A stretch of 16,866 nt of DNA from Podochytrium sp. JEL0797 (Eukaryota; Chytridiomycota; Chytridiomycetes; Chytridiales; Chytriomycetaceae), in assembly GCA_027596195.1 (NCBI GenBank), contig JADGJG010000542.1:1-16866 (forward strand). The letters are read 5' to 3'. Of this stretch, positions 1 through 9,993 are shown in pieces. Both the position numbers and the translations under genes were made by a program. The notes under the pieces were generated by a model. That model was given only the letters and a program-made list of their open reading frames with translations. It was not told where the DNA came from and made no database searches. Within the stretch, counting starts at the first letter, position 1. Each line of letters begins with the position of its first letter.

Positions 1-869
1 AACACTTGGTTTTTTCAATCTCGATAACGGTGAGAAACACTGGTTGACGACGTTGGAGATTTGGAAGGATCCAGAGTTTCTCCGGTTCAAGGCAGACCTG
101 CTTTCTGCAATGTCGATGGCTCAAACTCCGGCTCAAACCATTCTGGATTCAGTTGTGCCAGGCCTCTTGAGTGATATTCGCTCGCTGATGTCGGAAGTCG
201 CGGTGTCTTCTTCAAGGCTGTCCACAATTGGCGGTGCGCTTGCTGCCGGATTCGAGCAAACTCAGATGGGCCAGTCGGCACTACTCAACAAAATGAACCA
301 GATGTTGAATGGGATGCAGTTTATTGGGTCGTCAATGGCACGAATCTTCGAAAGCGAGCAGCAAACAGCGCCGTTCGACATGTGCCGCGCGTTGGAGGAG
401 CAGTTCCGCAATGGACGGGATGGTGGTGTTGAATCCGAGAATGGAGAGCGTGGACATGCAGAGGGAGGGGGTGCTGGGACATCAGCAACGGCAGCAGCAG
501 AGGTGGTTGGACATGCAGCTTCGGGATGATCACGCCTCGTCCGCAAGTGGGCTCGTATTTAGATGGCGGCAAGTTCATGTCTCGGTCGTTCACGTACAAT
601 TTGTCGAAGTTGTGGGAGGAGTTTAAGATTGGGTCATCAGGAAAGCCGTCTGTCGATTGGATGGAAGCGACATTTGGTACGAGGTGGAGGGACAACACGG
701 AGACAGCCTTTTACACGATCAGGAAGGTGATTGTTGACGAAATAGCGTCGCGAAAGGAGGAGGGGGTGAAGAGTGGGAGCAGTGAAATCAAGCGCTTGCG
801 GATGCAATCAAGGCGATGGACGAGTTGAGAAATGGGAGGTCGCCAACAAGGCGTGAGTTATCAGAATAA
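1..869 (+). pseudogene. GCR1_C-domain gene, 5'-truncated by the window edge and frame-disrupted
   Basis: The function is probably DNA binding. From about 526 to 785 one frame encodes a segment like the fungal GCR1_C domain (Gcr1/Ndc10/Crypton-type proteins), with LSKLWEEFKIG, GKPSVDWMEATFGTRWRD and IRKVIVDEIASR in order. The upstream part is open in a different frame from base 2 to about 420 (DPEFLRFKADLLSAM) with no stop back to the edge, so the start lies outside the window. A Q-rich stretch at about 429-522 reads best in the third frame. The tail at about 792-869 (DAIKAMDELRNGR, ending in TAA at 867-869) changes frame again. I saw no convincing introns at these switches. Indels in a decayed gene, or sequencing errors, are the simplest explanations. 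Membership of a Crypton-like mobile element is an inference, because no recombinase domain lies in the window. Confidence 0.6.
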
Positions 870-870
870 A
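865..870 (+). terminator. AATAAA polyadenylation signal
   Basis: A canonical AATAAA overlaps the TAA stop of the GCR1_C-like reading trace. It is a plausible 3'-end signal for that gene, but a single hexamer is weak evidence. Confidence 0.35.
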
Positions 871-1090
871 TATGTGCAATCAACGTGCGTTGCGTCCGTC
901 AATTCACCATGCGTCAGGGGAAAGTGTGCCGAGGCTGCATTTTCGAACCACCTTTCGACCCCTTAATAGAGAGCCGTTGGTATTACCATATCGCTGCAAT
1001 ATGCAGGCATGTGCGTGGGACTGGAGAGGGGTCCGGCAGCCCCAAAAAGCCCCGATTGTGTGTTGGAAACTCGAAAATGACTTCATTTCC

Positions 1091-1129
1091 ATGACTCATG
1101 AATTTAAATTTTTCCAAGTCATGAGCCAT
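1091..1129. repeat. Inverted repeat (11-bp arms, 17-nt loop)
   Basis: The left arm ATGACTCATGA (1091-1101) pairs with TCATGAGCCAT (1119-1129) with one mismatch. The loop is AT-rich. It lies in the 3' region shared by the two convergent genes. Confidence 0.6.
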
Positions 1130-1153
1130 TGGGTTAAATCTTAATTCTTTAGT

Positions 1154-1159
1154 TTTATT
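1154..1159 (-). terminator. Candidate polyadenylation signal of the acetyl-CoA carboxylase gene
   Basis: TTTATT on the plus strand reads AATAAA on the minus strand, about 65 nt downstream of the carboxylase stop codon at 1225-1227. The distance and orientation fit a poly(A) signal. Confidence 0.5.
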
Positions 1160-1224
1160 CAAAACAAACAGGAAACCGCAGCCAAAAAACGATAAACACA
1201 TACAACCGGAACCAAAAAAGAAAA

Positions 1225-4200
1225 TCAAAGAGACAACGACTCCAACAACTTCCTTCTCATGCTCACGTCCAAGCTCTGGCTCGCAGCCAAGAACCCTTCC
1301 AGCGCCGCTTGCGGGTCACTCTTGACAAGCTCCTCGAGCTTCACCTTCAAGCTGTTGCTCTTGAGTTTGGCAATCCGCTCGTTGATCAAAGTGCGACGAA
1401 CGTTCATCCATCTCACGAGCTCAATGTCGCCCTCGCGGTCTCCCTCGTCGTCGCTCTCATCGCCAATGTCCATGATGCGGCCCTTGGTGTCAACGTGCTG
1501 GTCGTCGTTGTACCACTGGTTCAAGAGCGAGAGTGCCTTCGGACGCGTGATGGTTTCGTCGGCGGCGCGCATGTCCCGAATGATAGAATCCTCGCTGATT
1601 CTGCGCAGCAGTCTCCAGTAGAAGAATTTACGCGACTCGGCAAACGGAACAACAGCGTCGATGGCTCCCTTGGCAAGCATGCGTCCAGGCCTGTCGTGCA
1701 AGTCGGCAAACTGGACACTGATTTGGTGGAACACGGGCAACAACTGACGCTCACGCTGGTTGAACTGAGCCTGCAGCTTCGCCTTCAACTCAGGCTCCAA
1801 TGCCGGGTCGCGGAGTTGGTCCTTGAGAGACTTGTACTTGGGGTCCAAGCGCTCCATGGCGGCCAACAACTGCGGCTTGCGGAACTTGATCTCAACGATT
1901 CCCTCGGGCTCCAACACACCACCACGCGAGTTCTCCTCCGCGTACATCTCCATCATCTCCGGGTTGATGGTGGGGTCCAACACGACCCAAGCTCCTCCAC
2001 GCAGCTCTCCAATGATGTAAATGAAGATGGGCTGCTTGTACTCGCGGAGCGCATCCACAATGTAAGCACCGTACTTCAACACCTCCTTGTACATGTCACT
2101 CTGACCACCACTGAATCCACGCCAGTTGGCAAAGATGATCAACGGCAACTGCTCACCCTTGTTGAAGTCGTTGATGGCTTGGGCAGTCTTGAACGCAGAG
2201 TTGGGGTACCAAACTTGTCCAGCTTCCGTCAAAGTCTCCTCAACAGACGTGTCACTCGCGGGGTCAGCGGCAACGACAACCTTGGTGGCACGAGTCTCGA
2301 CAGCAATGACTCCCATCGGGATACCTCCCAAACGAGCTCTTCCAACAACCACACCTTGAGCCCAGCCGGCAAGAGTCTCCGTGAACGAGTCACGGTCAAA
2401 GAATCCAGACACAAACTGCTTCTGGTCGTTGACGAAACCAGCCAACAGCTCGCGAGGGTCGTACGGTCCAGAAGCCGGAATCTCGGCCTCAACGTTGCGG
2501 TCCACCGAGTCCGAAGCGGGAAGAACGGGAAGGGGTGCGTCGCGGCACTTGGGAATGTAGCTCAACCACTGGATGATTTGCTGAACTCCCTCCATGTCGT
2601 CTTGCGCAACCAAGTGCGAAACTCCGTTCTTGAACATGATTTGGGTTCCACCGAGCTGCAAGTTGGACGTGTACACCTCGCGTCCCAACACCTTGTTCAA
2701 CGCCCCCGCACCCGTCAAAATGATGGGTGTGTATTGAACCTGGATCGCACGCTGACCGAGACGAACCAAGTAGGCTCCGATACCAACAGAGCGGCACGTC
2801 ACCAACGTGGCCGTGAAGATTTCGTTGTACGCGCGCGACGTTTCTCCCGCAATCTTGCCGGACCCTTGCAAGTTCTCAACACCGAGACCGTGCTTGTTTC
2901 CGATAATGTCAATCAACTTCCAACGACGCTCGCCGTCGTCCTCAATGCACTCGACAGAAACGGATGGGGTCTTGGCAGAACGAACAAGGGACTCATGGCC
3001 TTCGGCGTCCAAGTAGAGGTACTTGAAACCCTTGGACGGGTTCTCGGCGTCGATCCAAGCAGGGATGAACTTGCTCGCAACTTCGGCAGCCAATCCAATA
3101 CGAGCACCAGAGTTGGCACTGACGTAAATACGCGGAATGCCTAAACGAAGAAAAAAAATCAAAACGCGCCCTTCAAGAAAAACATAAACACAAAATACAC
3201 ACCTCGCTCTCTCGCATACTCGGAAGCCTTGAAGAACAAATCATCCTCCGCAGTTCCAAACGACCCAATCTCAAACGTGATATCATTCGCAATCACCACA
3301 ATGCTACGTCCTTCGGGGTACTCGGGCGTGTACATGTCCATCCTCCACGCAACCATTCCAATCGTGTTTCCACCCGGAATCCGCACACTCTCCTCCAAAT
3401 CACCCGACTTGTTCAACACGAGCTCCACAATGTCCATAATGTTGGCCGGCGTAGCAGCGTCTCCGTCCTGGAAACTCAACCAAGTCTTCTCGATCGCACG
3501 CTTGAACAGCTCCGGGAAGTCGTACACGTACGTCGTGTTCAACAAGTGCGCCTTGAATCTCTTGGGTTGGATGTTGGCCTTGAGCGGGTGCAACGACGCC
3601 ACGGGTTGTTGGTGCAAGCTGCCGGGCGGGGACGTCAACGACATGAGTCTCTGGACTCCAGTCGCGTCACGGATTTCCTGGTACTCTTCCAAACGCACGA
3701 CGAATCCAGAGTCGGAGGAGATACAGTAACGAATGGGCTTGGCGCTTCCCGTGCCAGTTTGTCGAATAAAGCGGACCTCCGCACTGTTGACACGCGACTT
3801 CCACAGACGACGACGGTTGCGGTCAATCATCTCCTTGATGGACGACCGGATGGCTCCAATGTCGAGTTGGAACGTTGGGACAAAGTTGATGAAGATGTGG
3901 TTGCAGTCCGTGTTAGGGTACTTGGCGCTCACAATGTCGAGAGCGTCCATGATATCCGTCAAAATGCGCAATCCCTCCGACAGAAGGTAGTCGTGCGTGG
4001 CGTGCTCACCAGAAACTCGGAAGCCCGGGTACACGATGGCGCGCACAAAGAAGCGAGAATCGGCAGGGTTGCTCTTGCCAACAGCGTGGTAGATCTGGAG
4101 ACGACGGTTGTCAATGAAGCAAGGCTTGACATCAAACAACTGGAGACGCTGGAGTTCGAGCTGGTAAGCCATAGCGGGCTCGATGTGGCGAATGATTTGG

Positions 4201-7200
4201 TCCTCGTGGTAGTCCGTCTGCTCCTTGAACGTGAAGTAGCCGGGGAATGCATTCTTGCGGATCAGCATGAACGTGACACGACGGACACGCTGGGCGCGGA
4301 GGTACACGGCCATGGACTTGACGACACTGCTGAAGTAAGAATGGGCCTTCTCATCGGTCGAGAAAGTGGCAGCCTCGGCGGCGGTAGTCTTCAGGGCCAC
4401 GTTCAAGACATTCACAATGTTGGACGACGTGCTGCGGCGGGGAGTGGTCGTGGTAGTTCTGGAAGCAGACCCGTCGTTCAAAGACTCAACAACAGCCTGG
4501 AATCTGTTCTGGAGGTCTTCCACGGTCTCAAACGCACACATCTGACCCGTGCGGCTTCCCTTGAACTCGACTTGGGACGCAATGTCCGAGAAACTGCCGA
4601 TACGGCTGGCCAAGGGACTAGTTGGAGGCGCGCTAAAGTCCGAGCCAGAGTTGGCTTGTCTCAAAACGAACTGCCACTGGAACACCTGGGGGCTGAAGGC
4701 GGCAAAGTGTCTCACGGAGGTCACAGAGTAGGCTTGGTACGTGTGGAGAACGTACGCGTAGAAAGCGGCGGCACGGATACCTGCCTTTTCGTGGTAAAAG
4801 AAGGCGGGAAGAATGTCCAAGATGGCGTAGTTGGCAGTGATGATCTGAGCCAAAGGAGCGTAGTCGTACGAAGTGACACCCTTCTTCTCCACGGAAACCG
4901 ACGACAGAATCTCGAGCATCTGGTTGTATCGCTCCTCCGAAGTCGGCAACTGGTAGTACATCAACAGCTCGCGCGCCTTCAACGAGACTCGCGAAGTCGT
5001 GGGGCCGTGCAGCTCAGCCAAGCGCGAGCAAATCGGCATAAACTTGGCCTTGCCCAACTCGCCCTCGTTGTCAGATCGCACAAAGTCGAGCAAACTGAGC
5101 ATCAGATCCGCACGCTTGAGGGACTTCGTGTGGGCCAACACGAAACCAACTGCCGTGTCGATGTCGCTCTTGTAAATCTCACGCAAGTACACCAACACAT
5201 CCTCCTCGTGCGCGTCGTTCTTGCAGAATGTTTCCTCGACGATCAAGTACTTCTCCATAAGCGAAGCAACAACTTTGCGCTCATGCTGCTTGTGGCCCTC
5301 GAGGTACTCGACGACAATGGTCTGGAGGGGCTGGATGCGGTCCTCGAGTTGAGCCAACTCCTCGGCGTTCAAAGTGGCCTTGGTATCCGCGATGGCCGCC
5401 AAGATGACTTCAGATGGGAAGGGAAGCGACTGGGTACGTGCGTTCTCGATCGCAGCAACGATGGAGGCCGAAAGAGAGGCGGGAATGCGACCCGCCAAGG
5501 ACGAAAGAATCTCGAGAGCCTCCTCGATTGGCAGCTCCAAGTCGCGAAGCGAGTCGACGAGACGGCGAGTGATGGTGGAGATGTCGACAGAAGGCTCGTA
5601 TCCAGAAAGGATGTTTTCGATAGCTTGGACGAGGACGCGGTGCTTCTGGTGAGCCTTGTCTCCGTGGAATTGGGGTGGGCTGAATTGAAAAGAGTAAGAA
5701 TCAAACAACTCAAGAGGCCAAAAACAGCAACATACCCAAGTGGTGGGAACTCTCCATCAAACAAAGCAGCACTCTTGACGCGAGATGGGTCATCCAACGC
5801 AAGACGCGCAACCACATCACCAGTCGACAAAGAAGAACCAGCTGGCTTTCCATGCGTGATGATACCGCTCTCGGAAGCAAGGAGGGGCATGTACATTTTC
5901 ATGACCTGGTGAAAGCACAAAACAACCAATCAGAAATCTCCTCAACTCATAATAAAACAAAAACACAAACCTCAATCTCAGCAAACGCATCTCCCGTGTT
6001 GATGTGCGACCCATCCTCAATCAAGTAACGAACCAACTTTCCCGGACTCGGCGACCTCAACTGCGTCGGGTCACTCTCCTTCTCCAACAAACAACTCTTT
6101 CCATCGAGGGTCAAGAACATGGCCTGCGGCTCCTCCTTGGCATACACGAGATGCGTCTTGCCGTCAATCAGCAACAACAACCCTCCATCCGCCAACGGCT
6201 TCGAGTCCACGGTGACCTTGGACCCGTTCACAGTCAATTCGTACGTCTGCGCGGCCGTAAGCGTCACAGAAATCTTGAAACGCACGTCGTTGAAGATAAA
6301 ATCCACGTTGCAGAATGTCGACAGCAGCTGCTTCGACGGCATCTGTCCACGCTCGAACGCCTTCTTGTACTCGTCAAACTTGCCGTAGAGCGCCATGTGG
6401 GCCTTGGCGACTCCTCCACAAATGGCCGCGAGGATCATATCGGGCTTCTCCGTCTCAATCTTCTTGGCGATCAAGCCGTCCAACCAGCCCGTCGTGATGG
6501 TGTTGTTTTGGTACATCTCGGCTTCCAAGAGCTTGACAAGGAACTCGACAGTCGTGCGGAAGTCTCCACGGATAGAAAGCTCCTTCAACGCGATGATGAG
6601 GTTGCGACGGGCATCATTACGGGTTTCACCGTACGAGAAGACGTGACCGAACTGAGAGTCCGCGTATTCGTGCACACCTCCCGAAGAGTTGACGGAAAAG
6701 TATCCCCAGACGTTCGAGTTGGACCGGAAGTTCAGCTCGAGCACCTTTCCAGAGTTGGGCTTGAATCCAGCCTCGGGGTTTTCGGCGGTGATACGCGCGG
6801 CAATAACGTGTCCCTTGGGCGACGGCTTGCGCTGGATTTGGTACGACTCGGGCTTGGAGAAGTCAAAGTCGATGTCAGACGTTCCAGCGGGGGTGACTCC
6901 GTAAAGGATACGGACGTCCTTGATGCAGTTGAGGGGGATTCCCATTGCGACTTGGAGTTGGGCGGCAGGGAGGTTGACTCCAGAAACCTGGTCCAAAGTG
7001 GGATCAGCAAAGCGTTCGAAAACAGATGTCAAAACAAATCACGCACCATCTCGGAGGTGGGGTGCTCGACTTGCAATCTTGGGTTGAGCTCCAAAAAGTA
7101 GAAATCCTTGGTCGCCGGCTCGTAAAGGTACTCGACGGTACCTGCAAAGGCGGAAAACGTCAGATTGATAATAGGCGCGGCCAAACGAAAAAAAAGTTAC

Positions 7201-8758
7201 AAACCGAGAGAAGCATATCCAACCAACTTAGCCAATCGAACCGCTGCCTTCTCCATCGCCTCAATAGCCGTCTGATCGGCCACTGTCACAGGCGCCTCCT
7301 CCAAAATCTTTTGGTGACGTCTCTGAACGGAACAATCTCTTCCGAACAACGCAATCGCGTTACCGTACATGTCAGCCAACAGCTGAACCTCCAAGTGTCG
7401 CGCATTGCGGACAACCTTCATGATGAAAATGGGCGATCCTGGAATCTCACGGGCCACCTGCTCGAAGCAGCTGCGGAAGTCCTTCTCGTGCTCGACCATG
7501 CGGATTCCCTTTCCACCACCTCCCTCGGAAGCCTTGACCATGACGGGGTATCCGATGCGGGTTGCGTGTGCGATACCCTCTTCGACATCGAGAGTCGTGG
7601 CGCGGCGGAAAGCGTCGGTGGGGACTTGGACGCGACCTTCTTCATCGTAGACGACGTCGGTGATACCAGTTCCGGACCAACCGACACAGGGAACCTCGGC
7701 GTGTTGTGCGACAATAGTGGATGCGATTTTGTCTCCGAGGGAACGCATGGAACTTGCGGGCGGGCCCATGAAGACGATTCCGAGGGCAGTGAGCTTGTCG
7801 GCGAGGATAGGGTTTTCAGAGGCGAATCCCCAACCGACGTAGACGGCCTAATATAGAAGTCAGGTCAGAATCGGCGACTCTTCCAGGGGTGATTTGCATT
7901 TCCGCGAGATTACAAATGAATCCGCAGCGGCGAATTAACGCGACACCGATCCCCGAAATCAATATAAGAGCTGCTGTGGCCTCTCGCAGTTCTCAGATTT
8001 CACTTCGATCCAATTCCCATTGCCCCCAGCGACACAGCAACTGATAACAAATTCAAGGATGATTAAAACAGAGATGCACATACGTGGACACCGGTACGCT
8101 GGGCGATATCGACAATCAAATCGACGTTGGAGTAGTTGTTGTTGCTGGTACCGCCGGGCACTTCGACGTACTGGTCGGCCATACGGATATACTCGGCATT
8201 GACCTTCAGGTCCTCCGGGGTGGCCATGACAGTGAACTTGATTGCGTGGTCGTCACCAAAGGTCTCGTAGGACCATCTGCGGATCGAGCGGATGCATTTG
8301 ACGGCGGCCATTCCGTTATTAGCAATCAGCACCTTGGTGATGACAGTTGTGCCGTTCGAAGCGAGCACAAAGTCGCGCACAACGGATGGCGGCGAGGCAA
8401 CGCTGAGGTCTGTGTGGGGTGGGTTAGCGATCAAAGCGAGTGAGGAGAAGGTTGGAGAGACACTGCCAAGCACGCCCGGATGAAGTTTGCAGTGCCTTTC
8501 ATCCGCGCAAAAGAGGCGAAAGTGATCGGAGAGGAGTAAGCACCGGTGGGTAATTTCGGCTGTTCCATAGATGGTGTACTGATTGTAAACGCCCCCCAAG
8601 CAGATGTGTTGGCGGAACGATTTTTCCTTAGATTTTCCCCGGATTCTCCCCTTCCGTCGGGCGTTGGATTCCCGAGATAAGAGTGTGATCATGGGGAAGG
8701 GAGGGATCGGATCGGTACCTTCAGGGTTGCTGAACTCTTCGTATTCGGATGTAGTCAT
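1225..8758 (-). CDS. ACC1: Acetyl-CoA carboxylase (multidomain, 2227 aa)
   Basis: It carboxylates acetyl-CoA to malonyl-CoA with ATP, bicarbonate and covalently bound biotin, the committed step of fatty acid synthesis, normally in the cytosol. The coding exons are 8758-8719, 8409-8084, 7847-7205, 7141-7047, 6987-5971, 5905-5736, 5679-3203 and 3140-1225. They total 6684 nt and stay in frame; all seven introns are GT-AG. The domains in order are: biotin carboxylase (about 15-530) with the ATP-grasp loop [10 protein letters not shown] at 229-238 and [11 protein letters not shown] at 354-364; the biotin carrier domain with VMKM and biotinyl Lys710; the central domain (about 765-1400); and carboxyltransferase (about 1450-2190) with [11 protein letters not shown] at 1479-1489, SANSGARIG at 1597-1605 and GELRGG at 1967-1972. 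The length is normal for fungal ACC. Two oddities are GWGFASENP, where eukaryotic enzymes usually have GWGHASENP, and YIIGELRGG, which lacks the usual PP. Confidence 0.97.
8410..8718 (-). other. First coding intron of acetyl-CoA carboxylase, 309 nt and stop-free
   Basis: The donor GTACCG follows codon 13 plus one base, and the acceptor CACACAG precedes the DLSVASPP segment. Splicing restores a homologue-like N-terminus. The intron length is a multiple of three and it has no in-frame stop, so retention would insert 103 residues without breaking the frame. The next longest coding intron is 236 nt (7848-8083) and the others are 56-65 nt. Confidence 0.8.
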
Positions 8759-8776
8759 GCTGGTGGTCAGGGCGAT

Positions 8777-8862
8777 CTAAACATGTTCGCAAGGGAACGT
8801 GATGCACAGTCAGCAAACACGCAAACACGGAACAACAATCTTAAAAAACACACGCAACGAAC
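8777..8862 (-). other. Probable 5'-UTR intron of acetyl-CoA carboxylase (86 nt)
   Basis: On the minus strand the sequence GAG|GTTCGT is followed by a TGCTGAC branch-point-like motif and ends in ATGTTTAG|ATCGCC, 18 nt before the start codon at 8758-8756. Splicing would also remove an ATG from the leader. The transcription start site is unknown. Confidence 0.6.
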
Positions 8863-9000
8863 CTCAGATTGCTTGCAGACGATCAAGAGCAGTGAATTCG
8901 ACAGTTCGCTTTGGTCGAGCGAGAACGGCGAAATTCGAAGATAAAAAAAATCTTGGGTAGTTGGCCCTTGCTCCGGAAAAATGCAGCGCCCGATTGCAAT

Positions 9001-9011
9001 TGAGTCACGTG
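9001..9011. promoter_or_regulatory. Composite AP-1/Gcn4-type site and E-box
   Basis: TGAGTCA overlaps the palindromic E-box CACGTG (9006-9011), about 245 bp upstream of the carboxylase start codon. TGAGTCA is the classic bZIP (Gcn4/AP-1) site and CACGTG is a bHLH site. In budding yeast ACC1 is controlled by bHLH Ino2/Ino4 through a related element; whether that applies here is inference. Confidence 0.4.
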
Positions 9012-9460
9012 CACCAACCCCGGTTTTGCCAAAGGGGATGGCCAAGTGCCAAGCACTTTGATCCTGCAATTCCCATTCCCCAGTTACGAGGGTAATGTTA
9101 CCCGCTTTTGAATCGTCGGACGAGAGTGCTGATCAGCTCGATTGCTCACAGTCACCGTGAATCGAATTGAGTGCTGGGCTGCGAGTCCGGACTGGTTGCT
9201 CCACGCTCCCGTCTCGATCCGAAAGAATCTGGATCACGTCAATCACCATGCATAGAGGAGAGAACCTTTACAAAACGCACGCGATGCACCTCAAAATCCC
9301 ATTTAATGGCGCGTCAACTACGCGATGGATACTCGAAAGAACTTTCCCGCACTGCATTCATTCATCATTGGCAGCTTGAGAGCCATTTGGTCTTTGAGTT
9401 GGTTGATGAGGCTTGCGTTGAGGGAGGATTGATGAGAGTCCAACAACAAATCCACTCTTC

Positions 9461-9511
9461 CCCCTCTCTGTCCCCCCCTCCTTTTTCTTTGTTTGATTTA
9501 TGTCGAAGGGG
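9461..9511. promoter_or_regulatory. Cluster of stress-response-element-like motifs
   Basis: CCCCT occurs at 9461-9465 and 9475-9479, and AGGGG at 9507-9511, all 110-160 bp upstream of the first CYSTM start codon. CCCCT/AGGGG is the Msn2/4 stress element in budding yeast. The motif is short and the region is C-rich, so chance is possible. Confidence 0.3.
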
Positions 9512-9619
9512 GGAGCGGCCGCTCTTGCCAAGGATTTATTGCTAATCTTTACTCACAGCTTTTTCCACCAAGCACGTCCATGGTCTTGAACCCGTTGCAA
9601 AGAAACTTGACAACGAACG

Positions 9620-9993
9620 ATGGGTGTGAGTCACGACGCCCCTCTCGTTGCCTTCCGCCTAACGTTTTTCCTTTGTTGCGTAGTACGGAGATCACGATCA
9701 TTGCAACCAGCAACAAGGTGGATACCAGCAAGGATACCAGCAAGGATACCAGCAACAGCCCGGCATGCAACAGCCGATGTGAGTGTCCGAGTTTCGCACC
9801 CACTCTTCTGCCACTTTTCCAACTCACACAAAACGCGACAAGGTACCCACCCCAACAAGCCCCTCAAGTGATTGTTGTGCAACAGCCTCCTCCCGAGCCG
9901 CAATCGCGCGGATGCTTGTGTGACTGTATCGCGGGAATTTGTTGTTGTTGCGCTCTCGACAACTTTTTTGACATGTGCTGCTCTTGCTGTTGA
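9620..9993 (+). CDS. CYSTM-like cysteine-rich small protein, paralogue 1 (83 aa)
   Basis: This is probably a small tail-anchored or lipid-associated membrane protein of the CYSTM (cysteine-rich transmembrane module) type, a family linked to stress tolerance. The coding exons are 9620-9625 (ATG GGT only), 9684-9778 and 9843-9993, and the introns of 58 and 64 nt are GT-AG (both donors GTGAGT). Residues 11-36 are rich in Q, G and Y with three GYQQ repeats. A P/Q/V stretch follows at 35-55, then RGCLCDC and a run of cysteines at 58-83. The second intron splits the Met codon before YPPQ, exactly as in the two neighbours. The ATG at 9580 is rejected as the start because it leads to an early stop after splicing. 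The exact membrane topology cannot be told from sequence. Confidence 0.85.
9720..9755 (+). repeat. Three tandem 12-nt repeats (GGATACCAGCAA)
   Basis: Three perfect copies encode the GYQQ repeats in the N-terminal half of the first CYSTM protein. A repeat of this kind can change copy number by slippage without shifting the frame. Confidence 0.9.

Larger units (their letters stand above)
870..1224. other. Convergent intergenic region
   Basis: This stretch lies between the 3' end of the plus-strand GCR1_C-like gene and the 3' end of the minus-strand acetyl-CoA carboxylase gene. Short open frames here have no recognisable composition or motif. It contains an inverted repeat at 1091-1129 and a minus-strand AATAAA at 1154-1159. 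Confidence 0.7.
8759..9619. other. Divergent promoter region between acetyl-CoA carboxylase and the first CYSTM gene
   Basis: The stretch separates the minus-strand carboxylase gene from the plus-strand CYSTM cluster. It holds the probable 5'-UTR intron of the carboxylase, a TGAGTCACGTG composite site at 9001-9011 and CCCCT/AGGGG motifs at 9461-9511. An ACTCACAG acceptor preceded by GCTAAT at 9541-9558 suggests the first CYSTM gene may have an intron in its 5' UTR, but I found no clear donor. An open frame at 9171-9545 has no recognisable protein features. Confidence 0.6.

Noticed and set aside
1309..3144. Long plus-strand open frame of 611 codons opposite the carboxylase
   Set aside because: It is antisense to a highly conserved coding exon. 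Its protein is rich in L, R, V and N, with no recognisable domain, as expected for a shadow frame.
3546..5912. Plus-strand open frame of 788 codons opposite the carboxylase
   Set aside because: It spans two introns and three exons of the carboxylase on the other strand and shows only shadow composition.
9171..9545. Open frame of 124 codons upstream of the first CYSTM gene
   Set aside because: It has no family resemblance, lies in a promoter region, and ends in low-complexity C/T-rich sequence.
9580..9625. ATG at 9580 as start of the first CYSTM protein
   Set aside because: Its frame reaches an early stop in the last exon after splicing and does not give the conserved Q-rich and Cys-rich sequence. 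The ATG at 9620 does.
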